From positions 1 through 48,092 of the forward strand of contig JAGVEL010000009.1 of assembly GCA_020058285.1 (NCBI GenBank): a stretch of 48,092 bases of DNA, in the 5' to 3' direction. Origin of the DNA: Candidatus Omnitrophota bacterium (lineage in GTDB: Bacteria > Omnitrophota > Gorgyraeia > JAHJTE01). The notes under the pieces were generated by a model, which did not search any database, was not told the origin of the DNA, and saw only the letters and a program-made list of their open reading frames with translations. Position 1 is the stretch's first letter; the number at the start of each line of letters is the position of its first letter. The position numbers and the translations under genes are program-made. Positions 7,015 to 14,195 of the stretch are shown here, one piece after another.

Positions 7015-7365
7015 ATGTCAAATCTTAGTGTAGAGGATTTAAAAAAAGACGTCAAAGTAATATTCTACAAAAGCAGCGGGCCGGGCGGTCAAAGAAAGAA
7101 TAAGAGAGAGACAGCAGTCCGGCTTCATCATATTCCTACGGGCGTTACTGCTATCGCCACAGAGCATCGCTACCAATCAGCTAATTTAGAGTTAGCTTTT
7201 AATCGCTTAAGGGAGAAGTTAAGACAATTAAACAAGAAGCGCAAGCGACGCATTCCCACCTCAACAAAAATTTCAGCAATAGAGACGAGATTGCAACATA
7301 AAAAGCTCCATTCCCAAAGAAAATCCCTCAGAAGAAAAGTCGATCCCTCAGAAGAAATATTCTAA
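7015..7365 (+). CDS. Peptide chain release factor-like (GGQ) protein, 116 aa
   Basis: The hallmark is SSGPGGQRKNKRETAVRLHH near residue 20, the GGQ loop that triggers peptidyl-tRNA hydrolysis on the ribosome. The C-terminus is very rich in Lys and Arg (LNKKRKRRIP, KSLRRKV), as in ArfB-like rescue factors that insert a basic tail into the mRNA channel. There is no codon-recognition domain, so it is not RF1 or RF2. A ribosome-rescue role is inferred from this layout. The start could be the ATG at 7015 or a TTG at 7006; neither has a strong ribosome-binding site. Confidence 0.8.
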   Translation: MSNLSVEDLKKDVKVIFYKSSGPGGQRKNKRETAVRLHHIPTGVTAIATEHRYQSANLELAFNRLREKLRQLNKKRKRRIPTSTKISAIETRLQHKKLHSQRKSLRRKVDPSEEIF

Positions 7366-7438
7366 AAGGCCTAAAGTTTCCTTAAATCTACTATGGTGTT
7401 TTTTAAAATATTTGTTTATTTCCGCCCGCATTTTATTA

Positions 7439-7464
7439 TAACTTATTGTAAATAAATAGGTTAT
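7439..7464 (+). promoter_or_regulatory. Candidate enhancer (upstream activating sequence) of the polysaccharide operon
   Basis: TAACTTA (7439-7445) and TAGGTTA (7457-7463) form an imperfect dyad. The same TAACTTA-N8-AAATAGGTTAT is found at 29364-29389. Here it ends 177 bp before the -24 GG of the sigma-54 promoter. The rest of the 352-bp gap 7366-7717 is AT-rich, with only this element, the promoter and leader repeats recognised. Confidence 0.5.
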
Positions 7465-7639
7465 AATCTTAGTTATTTTGAAGGCCACTGGCAGTTTTCC
7501 ATACGACGTTTAATTTAATAAACAACCTGCCAATTATCCATCTAATTTTTAAAATATTTCCAAAAAACCTCTAGTTCTAAACACTTGAAAATAAATATGT
7601 TACAGTTAATTAATTAAATTTCTAGCTTATTTTGAATGA

Positions 7640-7656
7640 TGGCATAGAAAATGCTT
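7640..7656 (+). promoter_or_regulatory. Sigma-54 (-24/-12) promoter of the polysaccharide operon
   Basis: TGGCATAGAAAATGCTT contains GG (7641-7642), 10 nt, then GC (7653-7654), the defining spacing of RpoN promoters. Transcription would begin near 7666. A longer identical string (TGGCATAGAAAATGCTTATA and beyond) occurs at 29560. Confidence 0.8.
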
Positions 7657-7670
7657 ATATTAGTTATATA

Positions 7671-7710
7671 TAGACATAGTAGGTAATACTAGGACATACC
7701 AGGACAAAAT
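7671..7710 (+). repeat. Degenerate 10-bp repeats in the operon leader
   Basis: Four consecutive 10-mers, the last two being AGGACATACC and AGGACAAAAT, occupy the predicted 5' leader. With GGAGGG at 7720 they put three GGA motifs upstream of the first start codon. GGA motifs are the recognition unit of CsrA/RsmA proteins, but no csrA gene is in the window. Confidence 0.35.
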
Positions 7711-7729
7711 ATAACAAATGGAGGGTATC

Positions 7730-7945
7730 TTGAACAATCACAGGATGACAATAACCGATGTCGCGGAGCGAATTGGCGTCACTCCCAAGACTATTGTCCG
7801 CTGGGAGAAGTCAAAAAAGGTCACCGTGCCTAAACGAGATTGGCGCGGTTGGCGGGTTTACGACAAAAATGACTTAAAGAGATTAAAGGACTTTAAAGAA
7901 ACGATAATTTATTTCGAGGAGGATGGCAATGGACAAGATAGTTAG
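7730..7945 (+). CDS. MerR-type helix-turn-helix DNA-binding protein, about 71 aa
   Basis: The sequence MTITDVAERIGVTPKTIVRWEKSKK followed by WRGWRVYDKNDLKRLKDF is a MerR/excisionase-like winged helix with the W-R-x-Y wing, without an effector domain. As first gene after the sigma-54 promoter it may adjust expression of the operon. The start is uncertain: GGAGGG (7720-7725) is well placed for a TTG at 7730, whereas the ATG at 7718 overlaps that ribosome-binding site and would add four residues. The 3' end overlaps the export gene by 17 bp. Confidence 0.7.
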   Translation: MNNHRMTITDVAERIGVTPKTIVRWEKSKKVTVPKRDWRGWRVYDKNDLKRLKDFKETIIYFEEDGNGQDS

Positions 7946-8759
7946 ATTCTGCGTATTTATTTTAATGTTTTTATTAGTTTTTAATTGCGCCTGGGCAGCT
8001 GAAGAAAACCTGCCAAAGCAAAACTTTAACCTGCCAGAAGCTGGTGATAATCCTCAGCAAAGCGCTGAATCAACAGCTGGGCAAGCAGGGCCATCTCCGG
8101 ATCAACTGCTGGAGGTCGCTAAAGAAAGCGTAATAAATTTTACAGATATGACCAATTACACCCTAGGGGCAGAAGATGTCATACAAGTAGATGTCCAGCG
8201 CCATCCGGAGTTTAGCGGAATATTTCCCGTAAACTTAGATGGAAAGATTCAATATAAATTCGCCGGCGACATTGAAGTTACAGGCCTAAATAAAAAAGAA
8301 TTGGAAGATAAGATAAAGAATACGATTTCCGTTTATATAATTAATCCCGATGTTACTGTTACTATTTTGGATTATAAAAGCAAAGTAATCTACGTTTTAG
8401 GTGAAGTTGGCCAGCCTGGCAAATATTTTATGCGCGCCGAATCAATGCCGGTAAGAGAGGCAGCTGTTCTGGCAGGGCTTCCAACATTGTCCGCTGCAAT
8501 GCGCCGTTGCCAACTCATAACACCGGATAAATCCGGCAAAGCGAAAATAAAATATGTAGATTTGTATTCCTTATTATACGGTGGCGATTTGACTAAGAAC
8601 ATAGATATGCATGCCGGAGATGTGTTATACGTGCCGGCAACTGTAATGGCTAAAGTAATGCGGATCATCAGCCCTGTTACACAGCCTGTAATTCAAGCTG
8701 GCTCTGCAGCAACCGGAACAACTTCTACCAAGGCAGCTATAAATGCTTTACCTAGATAA
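7929..8759 (+). CDS. Polysaccharide export protein (Wza/EpsA-like), 276 aa
   Basis: A signal peptide of about 24 residues (hydrophobic FCVFILMFLLVFNCAWA) precedes a low-complexity Gln/Ser stretch and then the poly_export domain, with YTLGAEDVIQVDVQRHPEF and GKIQYKFAGDIEVTGL. An SLBB-like region follows (VIYVLGEVGQPGKYFM). Such proteins form the outer-membrane/periplasmic exit channel for polysaccharide. The start at 7929 is preferred to 7923 because GAGGAGG (7916-7922) abuts 7923 but is properly spaced for 7929. It is followed by a chain-length protein, the standard order in exosortase-linked loci. Confidence 0.87.
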   Translation: MDKIVRFCVFILMFLLVFNCAWAAEENLPKQNFNLPEAGDNPQQSAESTAGQAGPSPDQLLEVAKESVINFTDMTNYTLGAEDVIQVDVQRHPEFSGIFPVNLDGKIQYKFAGDIEVTGLNKKELEDKIKNTISVYIINPDVTVTILDYKSKVIYVLGEVGQPGKYFMRAESMPVREAAVLAGLPTLSAAMRRCQLITPDKSGKAKIKYVDLYSLLYGGDLTKNIDMHAGDVLYVPATVMAKVMRIISPVTQPVIQAGSAATGTTSTKAAINALPR

Positions 8760-8793
8760 TAAACGATTATGCGCTTAACCGGAGATAAATGAG

Positions 8794-10098
8794 ATGGAAA
8801 TTAAAGAGTTCATTAAGAAACGCAATCCGTTAGACTATCTAAAAATTTTCTTCAGGAGAAAATGGCTATTCATAACTCCTGTATTTATCGGGCTTGTTTT
8901 AAGTATTATGGCAGCATTCTTATTGCCGCCAACTTTTCAATCTTCTACGGTAATCCTGGTAGAAGAGGAAAAGTCCATAAATCCCCTAATGGAAGGCTTA
9001 GCCGTTGCCACCACGACTGTCCAGAGAATGATTAATATAAGAGAACAAATCTTGGGATGGGAAAGCCTGGTAGAATTGACCAAAAAATTGAATTTAGGCA
9101 ATGATGTCCGGACCCAACATGATTTTGAGCAACTTATCCTGGGACTAAGGAGAAATATCGTTGTTGGCATGCGTGGTCCGAACATTATACAGATTTCCTA
9201 CTTCGGCAAAGACCCAAAAACTACTCAGCAGGTTGCCCAGACTCTGACCGACATCTTGATTGAGCAGAATATGCGTTCTCAAACCAAAGAAACCGACGTA
9301 GCAATACAGTTTATAAATGAACAATTAAAAGTCTATAAAAGAAAAATTGAAGAATCTGAAATCGCCAAGATGGAAGACCAATTGAAAAACTTGCTTGTTG
9401 ACTCAACAGAAGAACATCCGCTGGTTAAGGATTTACGCGCTAGGATTGCTGCTGCCAGAAAAGAACTCGGGCCGGCTGACGAAGATTTTGCAACCGAAAA
9501 ACCCATTGCCAACCCGGTTTACCAAAAACTTCAAAAGGAATTGGACCAGATAGTTCAAGAGCAGGTCGCTACTACAGAAGGCTCAGCGCTTGCTGCAGAA
9601 GATATAGGCGTTAATGATCCTAATGCCAAAATATATAAATTAATGCTGATGGATAAATTGGATTCTGTGCTAGCAAGGGATATGCGTGTAAATGAAAATA
9701 TTTACAATATGTTGTTACAAAAACTAGAAACTGCAAAGATTACGCAGCGTTTACAAACTTCAAAAGAAGGCACTCGCTATGAAATTATTGATCCGCCGAG
9801 ATTACCCTTAAGTCCTTCAAAGCCAAATAAACTTTTAGTAATTTTCTTAGGGTTATTTTTTGGGAGCTGCTCTGGAGTGGGCTTAGTCTTTGGAAAAGAA
9901 TTTATGGATAATTCATTTCTAGATATTGAGGATGCTAAGTCTAACCTGGAATTGCCGGTTTTAGGCGCAATCTCGCGCATTACTACTCAAGAAGAGATTG
10001 AAAAGGAAAAATCTCGGCAGAGAAAAATTTTTATTATCACAATAGTAGTTGGTGGAACGCTTATTCTGATTACGATGTTTGTGTCGTTTTTCAGGTAA
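8794..10098 (+). CDS. Wzz/GumC-type chain-length determinant, 434 aa
   Basis: A cytoplasmic N-terminal stretch is followed by a membrane helix at about residues 28-48 (WLFITPVFIGLVLSIMAAFLL). Then come a periplasmic Wzz domain, a long coiled-coil region (about 165-330), a Pro-rich PPRLPLSPSKPNK motif that precedes the second helix in this family, and transmembrane segments near 350-370 and 410-432. It has no kinase domain; the autokinase is a separate gene three positions on. It regulates polysaccharide chain length in the inner membrane. This matches the exosortase-associated chain-length family. Confidence 0.87.
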   Translation: MEIKEFIKKRNPLDYLKIFFRRKWLFITPVFIGLVLSIMAAFLLPPTFQSSTVILVEEEKSINPLMEGLAVATTTVQRMINIREQILGWESLVELTKKLNLGNDVRTQHDFEQLILGLRRNIVVGMRGPNIIQISYFGKDPKTTQQVAQTLTDILIEQNMRSQTKETDVAIQFINEQLKVYKRKIEESEIAKMEDQLKNLLVDSTEEHPLVKDLRARIAAARKELGPADEDFATEKPIANPVYQKLQKELDQIVQEQVATTEGSALAAEDIGVNDPNAKIYKLMLMDKLDSVLARDMRVNENIYNMLLQKLETAKITQRLQTSKEGTRYEIIDPPRLPLSPSKPNKLLVIFLGLFFGSCSGVGLVFGKEFMDNSFLDIEDAKSNLELPVLGAISRITTQEEIEKEKSRQRKIFIITIVVGGTLILITMFVSFFR

Positions 10099-10131
10099 TC
10101 TGTGTAAAGTAAAAAAAAGAGGGACAAGACA

Positions 10132-11130
10132 ATGTACGAAAAATTCTATCAGTTAACAGAGAAACCATTCAACACTACTCCGGATTCAAAGTTTTTTTAT
10201 CCCAGCCCGAAACACACAGAGGCATTAAACAGCCTTATTTATGCGATTAATGAAAGAAAAGGGTTTGTGGTGATAACCGGAGAAATTGGCGTGGGCAAGA
10301 CTACTGTTTGGAGAACCTTGATGAATAAGCTCGAGCCAAACACTAAAGTCGCGATTATAACCAATACCCATCTTACTTGTAAAGAGCTCATTGCTGAAAT
10401 TTTGGAAGAGTTTGAGGTTGAATATAAGCCAGGCACAAAGCAGAAATTGCTTTCCCAGCTGAATAAATTTCTTATTAGCCAGCTTGCTTCAGATATAAAT
10501 ATAGTGTTGATCATTGATGAAGCCCAGAATTTGAGCCCGAAGGTATTAGAAGAAGTAAGAATGCTTTCAAATTTGGAAACTGAGACTGAAAAGCTAATCC
10601 AGATTATACTTATTGGCCAGCCGCAACTAAAAGCAAAACTGGAAAATCCGCGCTTAGAGCAATTCAAACAGAGGATAGCGGTTTATTATCATATGTCTGG
10701 TTTAAGCCGCGAACAGACTGAAAATTATATTTTTCATCGTTTAAAATTGGCTAGTTCTAATGGCATTGATATATTTACCCCAAAGGCAGTAGATTTGATT
10801 CACAACTATTCCCGGGGCATACCCAGAGTTATAAATCTTGTTTGTGACAGCGCGCTCTTATCAGGCTATATCTACGACACCAAGAAGATAACCGAAAATA
10901 TTGTTAGTGAAGTAATAAAGGAAAGAGATTTTAATAATTTACCTGCTGAAGAAGTATCTATATTAAATCCACAGGAAATTAAAATCTTTTGCTGCAGGGA
11001 TTGTGAACATTATACCCGCTGCGATATAAAATGGAATAAAGGTACTCATGGCGAAGAACAGCTATGTTGTTCAAAATGCGCAGACTATTCCCGCTGTGTA
11101 GCAAATGTCAGAAAAGTCAAACTTAATTAG
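10132..11130 (+). CDS. Exosortase-locus secretion ATPase (ExeA-like AAA) with a Cys-rich tail, 332 aa
   Basis: It starts MYEKFYQLTEKPFNTTPDSKF-like, then carries Walker A GEIGVGKTT (50-58) and Walker B IVLIIDEAQN (D129, E130), ending the AAA core with the GIPRVINLVCD segment. This is the PEP-CTERM-locus ATPase family related to ExeA. The unusual part is the C-terminus: CCRDCEHYTRC (287-297) and CCSKCADYSRC (312-322), two copies of CC-x2-C-x2-Y-x-R-C that probably bind metal. Most family members I know end in other domains. Its exact role in export is not established. Confidence 0.87.
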   Translation: MYEKFYQLTEKPFNTTPDSKFFYPSPKHTEALNSLIYAINERKGFVVITGEIGVGKTTVWRTLMNKLEPNTKVAIITNTHLTCKELIAEILEEFEVEYKPGTKQKLLSQLNKFLISQLASDINIVLIIDEAQNLSPKVLEEVRMLSNLETETEKLIQIILIGQPQLKAKLENPRLEQFKQRIAVYYHMSGLSREQTENYIFHRLKLASSNGIDIFTPKAVDLIHNYSRGIPRVINLVCDSALLSGYIYDTKKITENIVSEVIKERDFNNLPAEEVSILNPQEIKIFCCRDCEHYTRCDIKWNKGTHGEEQLCCSKCADYSRCVANVRKVKLN

Positions 11131-11148
11131 TTCATAAGGAGCGAAATA

Positions 11149-11937
11149 ATGGGTAAAATAACTGAGGCGTTAAAGAAAGCAGCGCGAGAAAAATTATCGC
11201 GTTTAGAGAAATTAGAAGACAAAGCTCAAGTGAAGTATGAGTTCATTGCTAAAAAAACCGTGGAGTCTAAAATCGATCCCCGGGTTGTTTCGTTTCATGA
11301 CCCTAAATCTACAGTTGCCGAGCAATACAAGATATTGCGCACCAATATCCAGGCCATAAATTCTAAAACTCCCATAAAATTGATTACCCTCACTAGCTCA
11401 ACTCATTCAGAAGGTAAAACCATAACTTCTATTAATTTAGCCATCTCTATGGCTCATGATTTAGGCAAAAAGAATATTTTACTGGTGGATGCTGACCTGC
11501 GCCGGGCAAGTATTAGCAGATATTTAGGTATTAAGTCTGAAAATGGCCTGGCGGATTTAATTGCCGATGGAGCCAATATAGATGATACGCTACTCAACAT
11601 AGGTATAGATAACCTTACGTTCTTACCTGCAGGCAAAATTCCTCATAATCCGGCTGAACTACTAGGATCAACCAAATTAAAAAGTATCTTAAATCAACTC
11701 AAAGAAAAGTATGATTACATAATTTTAGATACCCCGCCAATTATACCCGTAACTGATGCTGGCGTGTTAGGCGCACAGACCGATGGTGTAATAATGGTAA
11801 TTCAGGCCAACCGGACTCAGCAGGGAGTTGTTAAACATGCAGAGCACTTGCTGAAGCAGGCGCACGCTAAACTCTTAGGCTATATCTTAACTAACATTCA
11901 GTATCACATCCCAGCGTACATCTACCGCTATTTGTGA
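11149..11937 (+). CDS. Exosortase-locus protein tyrosine autokinase (CpsD/CapB-like), 262 aa
   Basis: A bacterial tyrosine kinase of the MinD/ParA-like fold. The Walker A is SSTHSEGKT (83-91), the Walker A' is LLVDADLRR, and the Walker B is YIILDTPP. The N-terminal MGKITEALKKA segment is the signature start of the PEP-CTERM-associated autokinase. The C-terminal tyrosine cluster is short: AYIYRYL, with Y residues at the very end. It should control assembly of the Wzz-export complex by cyclic autophosphorylation. It lies just before an inserted S23 element. Confidence 0.88.
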   Translation: MGKITEALKKAAREKLSRLEKLEDKAQVKYEFIAKKTVESKIDPRVVSFHDPKSTVAEQYKILRTNIQAINSKTPIKLITLTSSTHSEGKTITSINLAISMAHDLGKKNILLVDADLRRASISRYLGIKSENGLADLIADGANIDDTLLNIGIDNLTFLPAGKIPHNPAELLGSTKLKSILNQLKEKYDYIILDTPPIIPVTDAGVLGAQTDGVIMVIQANRTQQGVVKHAEHLLKQAHAKLLGYILTNIQYHIPAYIYRYL

Positions 11938-11978
11938 GTTTAGTAGTGAGAAGCGGTATCACGGATAGTTATAGCACA

Positions 11979-12016
11979 TAGTCATAAATAGTAAAAAATT
12001 GTCATAAATAGTCAAA
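11979..12016 (+). repeat. Left repeat array of the S23 element
   Basis: GTCATAAATAGT occurs at 11981 and 12001, with related GT(C/A)A units at 11991 and 12011, so the units step by exactly 10 bp. They read as the inverted form (TTGTCATA) of the TATGACAA units to the right of the S23 gene. Confidence 0.55.
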
Positions 12017-12034
12017 TAATTGTAGAGAGGAGTA

Positions 12035-12409
12035 ATGATTAAAGATTTTGATGATTTAGAAATTTATCAGTTATCCTTAGACTTAGCAGATCGGATATAT
12101 GATTTGACAGCTGATTTTCCTGCTGAAGAAAAATTCAATGTAATTTCTCAGCTAAGAAGAGCATCAACTTCAATAGGGGCGAATATTGCCGAAGGTTTTG
12201 GCCGGTTTCATTATAAAGAAAATATCCAATTTTGTAGGCAGGCAAGAGGCTCTTTATCAGAAACAAAACACTTTATGATTTTCAGCAAAAAACGTAAGTA
12301 TATTCCTGAAGAGATTTATGAACAATTTACAGCTAATTACAAAAAATTACAAATAAAAATAAACAACTATATTAACTCTATTGGTAAAAAGCATACTGAC
12401 AACATATGA
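12035..12409 (+). CDS. S23 / four-helix-bundle protein, 124 aa
   Basis: The family is recognised from the start (DFDDLEIYQLSLDLADRIY) and the central SQLRRASTSIGANIAEGFGR, the signature of 23S rRNA intervening-sequence proteins. Relatives form pentameric helical bundles; one relative, Avd, assists diversity-generating retroelements. Here there is no rRNA gene, reverse transcriptase or variable repeat nearby, so neither role is supported. It has its own ribosome-binding site (GAGAGGAGT) and interrupts the polysaccharide operon. Phased TGTCA/TGACA repeats flank it on both sides, which suggests a discrete inserted element. Confidence 0.88.
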   Translation: MIKDFDDLEIYQLSLDLADRIYDLTADFPAEEKFNVISQLRRASTSIGANIAEGFGRFHYKENIQFCRQARGSLSETKHFMIFSKKRKYIPEEIYEQFTANYKKLQIKINNYINSIGKKHTDNI

Positions 12410-12450
12410 CAATTATGTGACAACAATATGACAACTTATGACCCCATGTC
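12397..12450 (+). repeat. Right repeat array of the S23 element
   Basis: TGACAA or TGACCC units begin at 12397, 12407, 12418, 12429 and 12439, that is, steps of 10, 11, 11 and 10 bp. The array ends with an inverted ATGTCAT (12445-12451). It overlaps the last codons and stop of the S23 gene. Confidence 0.6.
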
Positions 12451-12468
12451 ATTCTAAGGAGAGATTAA

Positions 12469-12945
12469 ATGAGTAGAACAATTGATAATTTAAAAAAACT
12501 TCAGGAAAGAAAAATAAACGGTTATACTGAAACTTCAAGCAAGCAAGAGGAAAGTAGTCCACAGTACAATTCCACACATGGCCATTTTGCTTTTAAGCCT
12601 TCTTTAATTTTTGCTTCTATTTTTGTTGTAATTACCTTATCTTTATTTGCCTTTAATATTAAATTGTTATTCTTTGTAAAAGATATGAGCTTAGAAAGAG
12701 CAGGTACAGTTACCAAGCTAGGCAAGTTAGAGGCTTTATTAAACGAAAATAAGAAAGAGATGGCTACGATTTTCTCTGGTATAGAGCAGATTCAGAATAA
12801 AATTTCCCAAGTAGAAAAAGATAAAGATTCTCAAAAATTTGCAGTTGAAACCTTAACCAAGGCAAAAGAAACCCTGTTTAAGCGGATGAATGAGTTAGAG
12901 GGGCAGCTAGACAAGATTAAGCTTAACGCTAACGGCCAAAAGTAG
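12469..12945 (+). CDS. Single-pass membrane protein with coiled coil, 158 aa
   Basis: About 43 polar residues are followed by one transmembrane helix (PSLIFASIFVVITLSLFAFNI, in part) and then a C-terminal coiled coil of roughly 85 residues rich in Lys, Glu and Gln. The topology suggests a cytoplasmic N-terminus and a periplasmic coiled coil. I do not recognise a named family. Its position in the operon, between the autokinase and the glycosyltransferases, suggests a structural or scaffolding part of the export machinery. A ribosome-binding site, AAGGAGAG, is present at 12456. Confidence 0.7.
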   Translation: MSRTIDNLKKLQERKINGYTETSSKQEESSPQYNSTHGHFAFKPSLIFASIFVVITLSLFAFNIKLLFFVKDMSLERAGTVTKLGKLEALLNENKKEMATIFSGIEQIQNKISQVEKDKDSQKFAVETLTKAKETLFKRMNELEGQLDKIKLNANGQK

Positions 12946-12966
12946 GATAGATTCTCAAAAGAAAAC

Positions 12967-13038
12967 ATGTTTAAAGAACTTTTCAAATACCGTGATCTAT
13001 TATTAATGCTTACCCTGCGAGAGATACTAATAAGCTAA
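12967..13038 (+). pseudogene. Remnant of an ABC-2 polysaccharide exporter permease (Wzm/KpsM-like)
   Basis: An ATG at 12967 opens a 23-codon frame, MFKELFKYRDLLLMLTLREI then LIS and stop. The YRDLLxxLxxREI sequence is the N-terminal cytoplasmic signature of ABC-2 polysaccharide permeases, which normally continue with RYKQS and six membrane helices. Everything after the signature is missing, and the next gene starts 18 nt later. This looks like a deletion scar. The locus now carries a Wzx flippase instead. Confidence 0.6.
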
Positions 13039-13055
13039 AAGTAAACAATCGAAAA

Positions 13056-14195
13056 ATGAAAAAAAAGGTATTAGTGTTAGCTTCTAAAATCGCTTATCAA
13101 AATAATAGGTATTTATTGGAACATCTTGAGCAAAATGGTTTGGACTTAATTGTTCAGATAGTCCCTACTTATAAAATCTTGAAGTACTTTGCTCTGATTT
13201 TTAGTTTCAGGCTTGGAAAAAGTATAAATGAATGGAGGAATAAAGCTGTTATTTACTATGAGAAAATGCATAAAAGTCCATGGATTTATTCTAAAAGAAC
13301 GAAATTCTGTAAAAAAATCATTAAACAAATGAAAGGCAAAATTGATTTAATCTTTCAATTTTATGGTATGTTTATGCCAACAGATGATTTTAAAAATTTA
13401 AATATTCCGTATGTAGTATTTTTAGATTATACCATGAAATTGGCAGAGAAATATCATCCCTGGTTACCCTTTCGTTCTCAGTTAAAAGGATGGTATGAAT
13501 TGGAGACATCCTTGTATAAAAATGCAGTTTTTAATTTTACCTGGAGTGAAAATACGCGCTTATCTTTGATGAATAATTATGGTGTTGGTGAAGATAAAGT
13601 TATTGCATTGGGGCGTGGAGTGCCTCTTGATAGATTGCCAAATAAAGAAAAAAAAATTGAGGATAAGACGGTCTTATTTGTCGGAATCGATTTTGAGAGA
13701 AAAGGCGGTTTTGTATTATTGGAGGCTTTTGACAAAGTTAAAAAAGAGATCAAAGATGCAAAGCTCATTATTGTTGGTCCTAGAAAAGAAGCCCTAAAAA
13801 TAAAAAATGCGGGAGTGGTTATGCTAGGTAGGGTAATTGACAGGGAAGAACTGGGAAGTTTATATGAAAAGGCTTCAGTTTTTGTTATGCCATCATTATG
13901 TGAACCGTTTGCCAGGGTTTTTTTAGAAGCTATGGCATATAAATTACCCTGTATTGGAACTACAACTGACTCCATACCTGAAATCATCGAAGACGGCAAG
14001 ACAGGTTTTCTTGTGGCGCCAAATAATTCAGAAGCCTTGGCGGAGAGAATGTGCTTTTTATTAAGTAGGCCTGAAGTAATGAAAGAAATGGGCGAGGCCG
14101 GGTATGTACGCTTAAAGGAAAAATACAATTGGAATGAGGTAGCTGAAGAAATAAAGCACAATTTACTGATTACTTTGGGAGATACTTTAAAGTGA
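13056..14195 (+). CDS. Glycosyltransferase family 4 (GT-B fold), 379 aa
   Basis: The C-terminal GT4 donor domain is clear: LFVGIDFERKGG, VVMLGRVIDREELGSLYEKASVFVMPS, and the E-x7-E block EPFARVFLEAMAYK followed by DGKTGFLV. The N-terminal acceptor half is divergent and basic. It should transfer a sugar from a nucleotide-sugar donor to the lipid-linked repeat unit on the cytoplasmic face. It ends in a 4-bp GTGA overlap with the flippase gene. It is the first intact gene after the permease remnant. Confidence 0.85.
   Translation: MKKKVLVLASKIAYQNNRYLLEHLEQNGLDLIVQIVPTYKILKYFALIFSFRLGKSINEWRNKAVIYYEKMHKSPWIYSKRTKFCKKIIKQMKGKIDLIFQFYGMFMPTDDFKNLNIPYVVFLDYTMKLAEKYHPWLPFRSQLKGWYELETSLYKNAVFNFTWSENTRLSLMNNYGVGEDKVIALGRGVPLDRLPNKEKKIEDKTVLFVGIDFERKGGFVLLEAFDKVKKEIKDAKLIIVGPRKEALKIKNAGVVMLGRVIDREELGSLYEKASVFVMPSLCEPFARVFLEAMAYKLPCIGTTTDSIPEIIEDGKTGFLVAPNNSEALAERMCFLLSRPEVMKEMGEAGYVRLKEKYNWNEVAEEIKHNLLITLGDTLK

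Noticed and set aside
12035-12409. Diversity-generating retroelement suggested by the Avd-like S23 protein
   Set aside because: No reverse transcriptase, template repeat or variable repeat is present nearby.
11979-12451. CRISPR array
   Set aside because: The repeats are only 6-12 bp with no unique spacers and no cas genes.
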